From Acidovorax sp. Leaf191 (GTDB taxonomy: Bacteria > Pseudomonadota > Gammaproteobacteria > Burkholderiales > Burkholderiaceae_C), in assembly GCF_001424425.1 (NCBI RefSeq), contig NZ_LMPT01000012.1, positions 1-55,177 on the forward strand: DNA of 55,177 nucleotides, in the 5' to 3' direction. The notes under the pieces were generated by a model, which had not been told where the DNA came from, did not search any database, and saw only the letters and a list, made by a program, of their open reading frames with translations. Below, piece by piece: positions 1 through 7,060 of the stretch. Every line of letters starts with the position of its first letter. Position 1 is the stretch's first letter. The position numbers were made by a program, and so were the translations under genes.

Positions 1-242
1 AAAGAAAGTTACTCGCACGCCGGGCGACTCCCGGCCTCCGCCCTCAACAAAGGCATGCTGCCCATCAGCGAGCCTGCGAGCAGCGCCCAGGTTTCGACAA
101 GCTCAACCCGAACGGCCATGGGTCGATGCGCCCAGGTTTCGACAGGCTCAACCCGAACGGACGTGGATCGATGTGCCCAGGCTTCGACAAGCTCAGCCCG
201 AACGGTGGGGTCGATACACGTAGACCAACTCAACCCGGGCGG
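1..242. repeat. Composite dispersed repeat with REP-like array (left end)
   Basis: Three copies of a 27-bp REP-like unit (core TTCGACAAGCTCAACCCGAA) begin at 89, 134 and 179, exactly 45 bp apart with unrelated 18-bp spacers. A degenerate fourth lies near 217-240. Positions 1-88 match, in inverted orientation, the sequence at the right end of the window. Open frames here read as 15-residue periodic repeats and are not genes. Positions 243-320 show nothing recognisable. Confidence 0.85.
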
Positions 243-320
243 ACATGAGGGCGAGGGCACTCCAAACCCGTAGGGCACCCCGCCTCTGAAGCGCTCTATC
301 CTTTCAGCACAAGCATCCAT

Positions 321-350
321 ATTTTTACAAAGCACTTGCTTGCTAAAAAT
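321..350 (+). promoter_or_regulatory. Promoter with palindromic operator before the TetR operon
   Basis: A -35-like TTTTTA (322-327) and -10-like TAAAAA (344-349) flank a 16-bp spacer, CAAAGCACTTGCTTGC, which forms the palindrome CAAAGC-N4-GCTTg. Closely related sequences lie before the acyl-CoA dehydrogenase gene at 21068 and before livH at 28254. An operator inside the promoter spacer is typical of TetR repression. Binding by the adjacent TetR protein is inferred. The predicted start of transcription, near 356, leaves a leader of about 20 bases. Confidence 0.7.
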
Positions 351-375
351 AATCCATTTTGCTATCGTGCAAAAC

Positions 376-1107
376 ATGGAATCCCCAGCCCGACGCCCCC
401 GCGCATCCGCGCCCGCTGCACCCCTCCCACCAGCCCGCCAACGCAAGGCCGCCACGTCTCAGATCTCCACCGCCGAAGAAGAAAAACAACCACCCCGCCG
501 CCCCCGCGGTCGCCCCCGCAAAACCGCCGAAGAACTCGACGACGGCAACCGCCGCCGCAAGCTCATGGACGGCGCCGCAAAGCTGTTCCGCACCCAGGGC
601 TTTGCCGCCACCAGCACGCGCGACATCGCCGCCGCCGCCGGCATGCACAGCGGCTCGCCCTTCTACCATTTCGAAAGCAAAAGAGCGCTGCTCTACGCCG
701 TGATGAGCGAGGGCATGACCATGGCCACGCAAAGCCAGCAGCAGGCGCTCGGTGCGCTGCCGGCCAAGGCCACGCCACGCGAGCAGCTGCACACACTCAT
801 CCGCCACCATTTCGAGATCCTGCTCGGCCCGCGCAGCAGCTTCATCCCGGTGATGCTGTACGAATGGCGCTCGCTCACACCGGCGCAGCGCAAGGGCATT
901 GCGCGCATCAAGGACAGCTACGAGGCCGCGTGGATGCCTGCGCTCGAGGCGCTCGCGCAGCAGGGCGCGCTGCAGGCCGAGCCTGGCGTGGCGCGGCTGT
1001 TCATCTTTGGCGCGCTCAACTGGGCGGTGCAGTGGTTCTCGCCCAAGAAGGGCAAATCGCTCGACGCACTCACCGACGAGGCCCTGGCCCTCTTCATCCG
1101 CACATAA
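376..1107 (+). CDS. TetR/AcrR family transcriptional regulator
   Basis: A 243-residue regulator. The N-terminal 55 residues are basic and Pro/Ala-rich and carry an AT-hook-like PRGRPRK at about 43-49. The TetR helix-turn-helix follows at about 78-98 (TSTRDIAAAAGMHSGSPFYHF), then an all-helical ligand-binding region. The ATG at 376 is preferred over upstream TTG codons, which lie inside the predicted promoter. The gene is first in the operon, 26 bp before the SDR gene, in the position of atuR in acyclic terpene utilisation clusters. It probably represses its own operon and two distant transcription units that carry the same palindrome. The ligand is unknown; an acyl-CoA intermediate is a reasonable guess. 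Confidence 0.88.
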   Translation: MESPARRPRASAPAAPLPPARQRKAATSQISTAEEEKQPPRRPRGRPRKTAEELDDGNRRRKLMDGAAKLFRTQGFAATSTRDIAAAAGMHSGSPFYHFESKRALLYAVMSEGMTMATQSQQQALGALPAKATPREQLHTLIRHHFEILLGPRSSFIPVMLYEWRSLTPAQRKGIARIKDSYEAAWMPALEALAQQGALQAEPGVARLFIFGALNWAVQWFSPKKGKSLDALTDEALALFIRT

Positions 1108-1133
1108 CAGCAAAATAAAAAGGCGCACCCACC

Positions 1134-2087
1134 ATGGCTTCCACGGCCTTCAATGCACCCAGCGGCTACCAGTCGGTGTTCGCGCCAGGCCTGTTCAGCG
1201 GCCAGGTGGTCATCGTCACGGGCGGCGGCTCGGGCATTGGCCGCTGCACGGCGCACGAGCTGGCGCGCCTGGGCGCGCACGCAGTGCTGGTCGGGCGCAA
1301 GCCCGAGAAGCTGCAGGCCGTAGTCGACGAGATCGCTGCGGATGGTGGCGCAGCGTCCTGGCATGCGTGCGACATCCGCTCCGAAGACGCGGTGGTCGTG
1401 CTGGTGCAGCAGGTGCTGGCCGCGCACGGGCGCATCGATGGCCTGGTGAACAACGCGGGCGGGCAGTTCATGTCGCCGCTCGAATCCATCAGCGCCAAGG
1501 GCTGGGAGGCGGTGTTGCACACCAACCTCACCGGCGGCTTCCTGGTGGCGCGCGAATGCTACCGGCAGTGGATGGCGCCGAACGGCGGGTCAGTAGTCAA
1601 CATCGTGGCCGACATGTGGGGCTCCATGCCGGGCATGGGGCACAGCGGTGCGGCGCGCGCGGGCATGGTCAGCTTCACCGAAACTGCTGCGCTCGAATGG
1701 GCCTGCAGCGGCGTGCGTGTGAACGCGGTCGCGCCGGGCTACATCGCATCGAGCGGCATGGACAACTACCCGCCCGCCGCCGCGCACACGCTGCGCGCCA
1801 TGCCGCAGACCGTGCCCCTGGGCCGCTTCGGCAACGAGGCCGAGGTGTCGGCGGCCATCGTCTTCCTGCTCAGCCCGGCCGCCAGCTTCATCAGCGGCAG
1901 CACGCTGCGCGTGGACGGCGCGCGGCCGCAGGTGCGCCTGGGCTGGCCGCTGCGCGTGCCCGATGCCGCCACGCAGCAGCGTGCTGCGGTCAAGCCCTAT
2001 GCGGGCTTTCACCGTGCGCAGGTGCCGCGTGTGTTTGCAGCGTCCGCAGAACCGGCGGGCAGTGCACCCAAGGACTCCGACGAATGA
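1134..2087 (+). CDS. SDR family oxidoreductase, PECR/AtuG-like
   Basis: A 317-residue short-chain dehydrogenase/reductase. It has the NAD(P)-binding TGGGSGIG motif at 29-36 and NNAG at 106-109. In place of the usual YxxxK active site it has HSGAARAG (170-177) followed by ALEWACSGVRVNAVAPG, a pattern I recall from peroxisomal trans-2-enoyl-CoA reductases. The lysine seen there in the following TKSLALEW segment is Glu here (TETAALEW). About 40 residues extend beyond the usual SDR end. It probably acts on an enoyl-CoA or 3-oxoacyl-CoA of the pathway; substrate and direction cannot be read from sequence. Its TGA overlaps the next ATG by four bases, so translation is probably coupled. Confidence 0.82.
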   Translation: MASTAFNAPSGYQSVFAPGLFSGQVVIVTGGGSGIGRCTAHELARLGAHAVLVGRKPEKLQAVVDEIAADGGAASWHACDIRSEDAVVVLVQQVLAAHGRIDGLVNNAGGQFMSPLESISAKGWEAVLHTNLTGGFLVARECYRQWMAPNGGSVVNIVADMWGSMPGMGHSGAARAGMVSFTETAALEWACSGVRVNAVAPGYIASSGMDNYPPAAAHTLRAMPQTVPLGRFGNEAEVSAAIVFLLSPAASFISGSTLRVDGARPQVRLGWPLRVPDAATQQRAAVKPYAGFHRAQVPRVFAASAEPAGSAPKDSDE

Positions 2088-3697
2088 CCACCGCCTTCGC
2101 TTCGCGCTTCCTCCCCGGCGCACCCGATGCGCAAAAACGCCGCGCGGCCCTGGCGGCGCGCCTCGATGCCCTGCGCGCGCTGCAAGAGCGGGCCGCGGCG
2201 GCATCGGCCCGCTCGCTGCCGCAGTTCGACAAACGCGGCCAGCTGCTGCCGCGCCAGCGCGTGGCGCTGCTGCTGGATGCGGGCGCGCCGTGGCTGCCGC
2301 TGTGCAACCTGGCGGGCTACCTGCAGGATGTGAAGGACCCCGAAAAGTCCGTGCCCGGCGGCGGGATGATTGCCGGCATCGGGTGGGTCAGCGGTGTGCG
2401 CTGCATGGTGGTGGCCAGCGACTCCGGCATCGAGGCGGGGGCGATCCAGCCCATGGGCCTGGAAAAGATTCTGCGCGTGCAGGAGATCGCCCTGCGCGAG
2501 CGCCTGCCCTTCGTGCACCTCGTTGAGAGCGCAGGCGCCAACCTCATGCGCTACCGGGTCGAAGGTTTCGTGCACGGGGGCACGCTGTTCCGCAACCTCG
2601 CGCGGCTGTCGGCGGCGGGCATACCGGTCATCACCGTGCAGCACGGCTCGGGCACCGCAGGCGGGGCCTACATGCCGGGGCTGTCGGACGTGGTCATCAT
2701 GGTGCAGGGCCGCTCGCGCGCCTTCCTGGCCGGGCCGCCGCTGCTCATGGCCGCCACGGGCGAGGTCGCGACCGAAGAGGAACTGGGCGGCGCCGAGATG
2801 CACACCGCCGTCTCGGGCCTGGGCGAATACCTGGCGCAGGACGACCGCGAGGCCATCGGCGTGGCACGCGACGTGATCGCGCAGCTGGGGTGGACCACCC
2901 CCGCGCGGCCCAGCGCTCCCGGCCCCACGCTGCCCGCCGACGACCTGCTGGCCCTGATGCCCGGCGACCTGCGCCAGCCCGTGGACATGCGCGAGGTGAT
3001 CGCGCGGCTGGTGGATGGGTCTGAGCTGCTCGAGTTCAAGGCCCGCTACGGCATGGCCACGCTCTGCGTGCAGGGCCGCATCGGCGGGCATGCCGTGGGC
3101 TTCATCAGCAACAACGGCCCCATCGACGTGGCGGGCGCCAACAAGGCCACGCACTTCATCCAGTGGATGTGCCAGCTGGGCCACCCCATCATCTACCTGC
3201 AGAACACCACCGGCTTCATGGTGGGCAAGGACAGCGAGCAGGGCGGCATGATCAAGCACGGCAGCAAGATGATCCAGGCCGTGACCAACGCCACCGTGCC
3301 GCAGATCACCATCCAGTGCGGCGCCAGCTTCGGCGCGGGCAACTACGGCATGTGCGGGCGGGGCTATGCGCCGCGCTTTCTGTTCAGCTGGCCCGGGGCC
3401 AAGACGGCCGTGATGGGCGGCGAGCAGGCGGCGCGCACGATGCAGATCGTGACCGAGGCGGCGCTGGCGCGCAAAGGCGTCACGCCCGACCCCACTGAAT
3501 CGCAAGCCCGGTTCGACAAGATCGTTGCCATGTTCGAGGCCCAGGCCGATGCGTTCTACACCAGCGGCCTGCTGCTGGACGACGGCGTGATCGACCCGCG
3601 CGACACGCGTGCCGTGCTGGCCTTTTGCCTCGATACCTGCGCCGAGGCACAGTCCCGCACATTGCGGCCCCTGGGCTTTGGCGTGGCGCGGATGTAA
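2084..3697 (+). CDS. Acyl-CoA carboxylase carboxyltransferase beta subunit, geranyl-CoA type
   Basis: A 537-residue biotin-dependent carboxyltransferase (crotonase-fold pair), the usual size for AccD-, LiuB- and AtuC-type subunits. The N domain has ESAGAN (148-153) and the oxyanion segment SGTAGGAYMPG (189-199). The C domain has TGFMVG and GASFGAGNYGMCGR. At HGGTLFRN (164-171) methylcrotonyl-CoA carboxylases have, as I recall, HFGRIFFN. Gly165 therefore replaces the Phe that limits substrate size, as reported for geranyl-CoA carboxylase. It should work with the alpha subunit at 7031. The start overlaps the SDR stop (ATGA). Carboxylase identity is firm; the geranyl-type substrate is inferred. 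Confidence 0.88.
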   Translation: MTTAFASRFLPGAPDAQKRRAALAARLDALRALQERAAAASARSLPQFDKRGQLLPRQRVALLLDAGAPWLPLCNLAGYLQDVKDPEKSVPGGGMIAGIGWVSGVRCMVVASDSGIEAGAIQPMGLEKILRVQEIALRERLPFVHLVESAGANLMRYRVEGFVHGGTLFRNLARLSAAGIPVITVQHGSGTAGGAYMPGLSDVVIMVQGRSRAFLAGPPLLMAATGEVATEEELGGAEMHTAVSGLGEYLAQDDREAIGVARDVIAQLGWTTPARPSAPGPTLPADDLLALMPGDLRQPVDMREVIARLVDGSELLEFKARYGMATLCVQGRIGGHAVGFISNNGPIDVAGANKATHFIQWMCQLGHPIIYLQNTTGFMVGKDSEQGGMIKHGSKMIQAVTNATVPQITIQCGASFGAGNYGMCGRGYAPRFLFSWPGAKTAVMGGEQAARTMQIVTEAALARKGVTPDPTESQARFDKIVAMFEAQADAFYTSGLLLDDGVIDPRDTRAVLAFCLDTCAEAQSRTLRPLGFGVARM

Positions 3698-3729
3698 GCG
3701 ACGAGGGTGCAAGCACACAGACACACACC

Positions 3730-4860
3730 ATGGCCGAACCTCTCAAATATTTGCTGAACGACACCGTGCCGCCGCGCATCGCCGCCATGGTGCAGCGCGC
3801 CTGGCGCAAGTTCGACACGGCCGCCTTTCTGCGGCAGGTCGAGCCCGGCTACGAGTCGCTGGAGTTGATGGCGCGCGGCCAGCGCATTGCGCAGGCATTG
3901 CAGGCGCACCTGCCCCAGGACATACCCCGCGCTCTTGCCGTGCTGGTCGATTCCATGGACCCGCCCATGGGCCTGGACGCCGCCGGCGAGCCCGATGCGG
4001 GCGACCGCCCCTACAGCGCGTTCCTGTACCTGCCGCACAGCCTGTACATCGGGTCGCAGGGCCTGGCGCATTTCGAGGCGGCCATGGCCGCGCAGCATGC
4101 GCTGACCCAGCGCTTTACCGCCGAGTTCTGCATCCGCCCCTATCTGCTGCACCACCAGCAGGCCACGCTCGCGCGGCTGCGGGACTGGGCGCAAGACGAG
4201 AACGCCCACGTGCGCCGCCTGGTGAGCGAAGGCACGCGGCCCCGCCTGCCCTGGGCGCCGCGCCTGCCTGCATTCCAGAAAGACCCGCAGCTGGCCCTGC
4301 CGCTGCTCGATGCGCTCAAGGACGACCCATCGTCTTATGTGCGCCGCTCGGTGGCCAACCACCTGGGCGACATCGCCAAGGACCACCCCGACCTGGCCGT
4401 GGGCACCGCCCGTACCTGGCTGCAGGGTGCACCCGCCCCGCGCGAAGCCCTGGTGCGCCACGGCCTGCGTTTTCTCATCAAGCGCGGCGACGCTGGCGCG
4501 CTCGATGCCCTGGGAGTGGGCCACGCCGTGGCGCTGGATGTGAGGGCCGCCCGCGTGGTGCCCGAGCGCGCGCGCATCGGCGGCAAGGTGCGCATCGAGG
4601 CCGAGCTGCACAACCCCACGCCACTGCCGCAGCGCGTGCTGGCCGACCTGAAGGTGCACTACGTCAAGGCCCACGGTGGCGCTGCGCCCAAGGTGTTCAA
4701 GCTGCAGACGCTGGACATCCCAGCAGGGGCGACCGTGACCGTGGGCAAGACGCTGTCGCTGCAGCAGATGACCACACGCACCCACTACCCTGGCGCGCAC
4801 CAGGTGGAGCTGGTGCTCAACGGGCGGCCGCAGCCCCTGGGGCAGTTCGATCTGTCGTGA
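3730..4860 (+). CDS. alkC: AlkC-type DNA alkylation repair glycosylase
   Basis: A 376-residue HEAT-like alpha-helical protein of the DNA alkylation repair family. The family-typical segment HVRRLVSEGTRPRLPWAPRL lies near 160-180. From about residue 275 a beta-rich, Ig-like domain follows (EAELHNPTPLPQRVLADLKV), as in the AlkC branch, which excises 3-methyladenine-type lesions. The ATG at 3730 follows CACACC and gives a normal N-terminus. It sits between carboxylase beta and an acyl-CoA dehydrogenase on the same strand with 32-bp and 53-bp gaps, so it is probably co-transcribed. The reason for a repair enzyme here is unknown. Confidence 0.8.
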   Translation: MAEPLKYLLNDTVPPRIAAMVQRAWRKFDTAAFLRQVEPGYESLELMARGQRIAQALQAHLPQDIPRALAVLVDSMDPPMGLDAAGEPDAGDRPYSAFLYLPHSLYIGSQGLAHFEAAMAAQHALTQRFTAEFCIRPYLLHHQQATLARLRDWAQDENAHVRRLVSEGTRPRLPWAPRLPAFQKDPQLALPLLDALKDDPSSYVRRSVANHLGDIAKDHPDLAVGTARTWLQGAPAPREALVRHGLRFLIKRGDAGALDALGVGHAVALDVRAARVVPERARIGGKVRIEAELHNPTPLPQRVLADLKVHYVKAHGGAAPKVFKLQTLDIPAGATVTVGKTLSLQQMTTRTHYPGAHQVELVLNGRPQPLGQFDLS

Positions 4861-4913
4861 TGTTCGGGGTCGAGGTTCGCAGGCACAACACATAACCGCA
4901 GGAGACAGGCACC

Positions 4914-6110
4914 ATGCAGTTCACGCACGAGCACCGCGAGATCCAGAAGACCTTGAAGCGCTTCATCGACGAAGAGATCAACCCCCACGTGGACGAGTGG
5001 GAGGCGGCCGAGATCTTCCCCGCGCACGAGGTCTTCAAGAAGATGGGACGGCTGGGCCTGCTGGGCCTGTGCAAGCCCGAGGAATACGGCGGCGCGGGTC
5101 TGGACTACTCGTACAGCCTGGCCATGGCTGAGACGCTAGGCCACATCCACTGCGGCGGCGTGCCCATGGCCATTGGCGTGCAGACGGACATGTGCACCCC
5201 TGCGCTCGCGCGCTACGGCAGCGAAGAGCTCAAGCGCCAGTTTCTGGCCCCGGCCATCGCGGGCGACATGGTGGGCTGCATCGGCGTGAGCGAGCCGGCG
5301 GCGGGCAGCGACGTGTCGGGCATCAAAAGCGTGGCGCGCAAGGATGGTGACGACTACGTGATCACCGGGCAGAAGATGTGGATCACCAACAGCCTGCAGG
5401 CCGACTGGATGTGCATGCTGGTGAACACGGGCGACGGCCAGAGCGTGACGGGCGGCAGTCCTCACAAGAACAAGAGCCTGGTCATGGTGCCCCTGCGCGA
5501 TGGCCCCGGCGGTCGGTTGACCCAGGGCGTCGAGGTGGCGCAGAAGATCCGCAAGATCGGCATGCACAGCAGCGACACCGGGCTCATCTACTTCGACGAG
5601 GTGCGCGTACCGCAGCGCTACCGCATCGGCGCGGAAGGCCAGGGCTTCATCTACCAGATGCAGCAGTTCCAGGAAGAGCGCCTGTGGTGCGCCGCCAGCA
5701 CGCTCGAATCGCTGAACCACTGCATTCAGTGGACCATCGACTACGCACAGGAGCGCAAGCTGTTTGGCAGCACGCTGGCCGACCAGCAGTGGGTGCAATT
5801 CAAGCTGGCCGAACTCAAGACCGAGGTCGAGGCGCTGCGCGCACTGACCTACCGCGCCTGCGACCTGTACGTGAACGGGCAGGACGTGCTGGAGCTGGCC
5901 AGCATGGCCAAGCTCAAGGCCGGCCGCCTGAACCGCGAGGTGCCCGACACCTGCCTGCAGTTCTGGGGCGGTATGGGCTACACGCTGGAGAACAAGGTCT
6001 CGCGCATGTACCGCGACGGGCGGCTGGCGTCCATCGGCGGCGGTGCGGACGAGGTGATGCTGGGCATCCTCGCCAAGCTCATGGGCATCGCCAAGCGGCC
6101 TGCGCACTGA
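4914..6110 (+). CDS. Acyl-CoA dehydrogenase, AtuD-like
   Basis: A 398-residue flavoprotein of the acyl-CoA dehydrogenase family, with N-terminal helices, the SEPAAGSDVSG and WITNS segments of the beta domain, and a C-terminal four-helix domain (FWGGMGYTLENKVSRMYRDG). The position of the medium-chain enzymes' catalytic Glu reads IGGGADE and lacks it. Glu255 (QEERLW) fits the helix-G base used by isovaleryl-CoA and long-chain enzymes, which suggests a branched or long acyl-CoA. In an atu-like scheme it would form the alpha,beta-unsaturated thioester that the carboxylase uses. AGGAG precedes the ATG, and the hydratase gene starts one base after its stop. Confidence 0.87.
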   Translation: MQFTHEHREIQKTLKRFIDEEINPHVDEWEAAEIFPAHEVFKKMGRLGLLGLCKPEEYGGAGLDYSYSLAMAETLGHIHCGGVPMAIGVQTDMCTPALARYGSEELKRQFLAPAIAGDMVGCIGVSEPAAGSDVSGIKSVARKDGDDYVITGQKMWITNSLQADWMCMLVNTGDGQSVTGGSPHKNKSLVMVPLRDGPGGRLTQGVEVAQKIRKIGMHSSDTGLIYFDEVRVPQRYRIGAEGQGFIYQMQQFQEERLWCAASTLESLNHCIQWTIDYAQERKLFGSTLADQQWVQFKLAELKTEVEALRALTYRACDLYVNGQDVLELASMAKLKAGRLNREVPDTCLQFWGGMGYTLENKVSRMYRDGRLASIGGGADEVMLGILAKLMGIAKRPAH

Positions 6111-6111
6111 C

Positions 6112-6921
6112 ATGGCCGATTCGCTGTTGATCGACCGCGCGCCGCTGGCTAGCGGCTGTGTGGAAACCTGGACGCTCAATGACCCGGCCAGCCGCAATGC
6201 GCTGTCGGAGGCGATGGTTGATGGTTTGATAGCCGCCTGTGAGCGGGCTGCGGCCGATACCGACCTGCGCGGCGTGGTGTTGCGGGGTGCCGGTGGGCAC
6301 TTCTGCGCGGGGGGTAGCCTGGGTGGCTTTGCCAAGACCATTGGACAGCCCCTGGCTGCGGGCGAGGCTGACCCGCTGGTGCCGCTGAACCGCCGCTTTG
6401 GCACGCTGCTGCAGGCGCTGTGTGCGTTGCCGCAGTGGTTCATCGTGGTGGTGGAGGGCGCCGCGATGGGCGGCGGCTTTGGGCTTGTGTGCTGTGCCGA
6501 CCGCGTGCTGGCACACAGCGGCGCGCAGTTCGCCACGCCCGAGGTCACGCTGGGCATCGTGCCTGCGCAGATCGCACCGTTTGTGGTGCGGCGCCTGGGC
6601 CCAGCGGCAGCGCGGGGGTGTTTGTTGACAGGCGTGCGCTGGGATGCCGCGACGGCTCAACGTGCGGGGCTGGTGGATGAGGTGGTCGCTGGTGGCATGG
6701 AGGCCGCTGTGCAAGCTGCCATCGCACGCCACGCCGCCGCAGCGCCGCAGGCCGTGGCCGCCACCAAACGTTTGTTGCTGGCCCAGCCCGAGACGCCATT
6801 GCTCGCGCTGCTGGATGACGCGGCCTTGGCTTTTGCGCAAGCGCTGCGTGGGCCTGAGGCACCGCAAGGGCTGACTGCATTTGCCGCGCGCAAGACGCCG
6901 CCTTGGAGTGCGAAGCCATGA
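6112..6921 (+). CDS. Enoyl-CoA hydratase/isomerase family protein, AtuE/LiuC-like
   Basis: A 269-residue crotonase-fold protein. The two oxyanion-hole segments are GAGGHFCAGGSLGGF and GAAMGGGFGLVCCADR, followed by PEVTLGIVPAQIAPFVVRR, which is typical of methylglutaconyl- and isohexenylglutaconyl-CoA hydratases. Between the two carboxylase subunits, the likely role is hydration of the carboxylated 3-methyl-glutaconyl-type product. The gene starts one base after the acyl-CoA dehydrogenase stop. Its own stop (6919-6921) overlaps an ATG at 6918, which appears to be a displaced duplicate of the biotin carboxylase start. Confidence 0.85.
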   Translation: MADSLLIDRAPLASGCVETWTLNDPASRNALSEAMVDGLIAACERAAADTDLRGVVLRGAGGHFCAGGSLGGFAKTIGQPLAAGEADPLVPLNRRFGTLLQALCALPQWFIVVVEGAAMGGGFGLVCCADRVLAHSGAQFATPEVTLGIVPAQIAPFVVRRLGPAAARGCLLTGVRWDAATAQRAGLVDEVVAGGMEAAVQAAIARHAAAAPQAVAATKRLLLAQPETPLLALLDDAALAFAQALRGPEAPQGLTAFAARKTPPWSAKP

Positions 6922-7060
6922 AAAAGATACTCATCGCCAATCGCGGCGTTCATGCCGCAGGCATGGCGAAGCAAATTGCCCGCGCACGCGAAGCGTGCAG
7001 GCGGGCGATGGAGCCGCGAGGGCACAGCTTATGAAAAAGATACTGATCGCCAATCGCGGC
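6918..7060 (+). other. Duplicated 5' end of the biotin carboxylase gene with a 38-codon leader ORF
   Basis: The first 30 bases of the gene occur twice, at 6918-6947 and 7031-7060, and differ at one base. They flank an 83-bp segment that contains a strong hairpin (GCCCGCGCACGC / GCGTGC-A-GGCGGGC, 6978-7006). From the first ATG a 38-residue ORF runs MKKILIANRG and then diverges, ending at TGA 7032-7034. Both junctions are 4-bp ATGA overlaps, so hydratase, leader and carboxylase form an unbroken coupled chain. The leader is likely a by-product of a duplication/insertion. The only visible ribosome-binding site for 7031 (GAGGG, 7018-7022) lies inside the inserted segment. Confidence 0.8.

Noticed and set aside
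89..205. CRISPR-like array of evenly spaced repeats
   Set aside because: Units vary in sequence, spacers are only about 18 bp, units occur in both orientations elsewhere, and no cas gene is present. It fits a REP-type family.
9..455. 148-residue open frame with 15-residue repeats (ELVETWAHR-like)
   Set aside because: The repeats are translated REP units at 45-bp spacing. The frame also overlaps the TetR promoter and gene start on the other strand.
899..2083. Upstream extension of the carboxyltransferase frame to 899
   Set aside because: It is an arginine/alanine-rich shadow of the TetR and SDR genes. Family alignment and the ATGA overlap set the start at 2084.
6881..7030. Longer biotin carboxylase starting at 6881
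   Set aside because: The added residues resemble no carboxylase and run through the hydratase end and the inserted segment. MKKILIANRGEIARR at 7031 is the family start.
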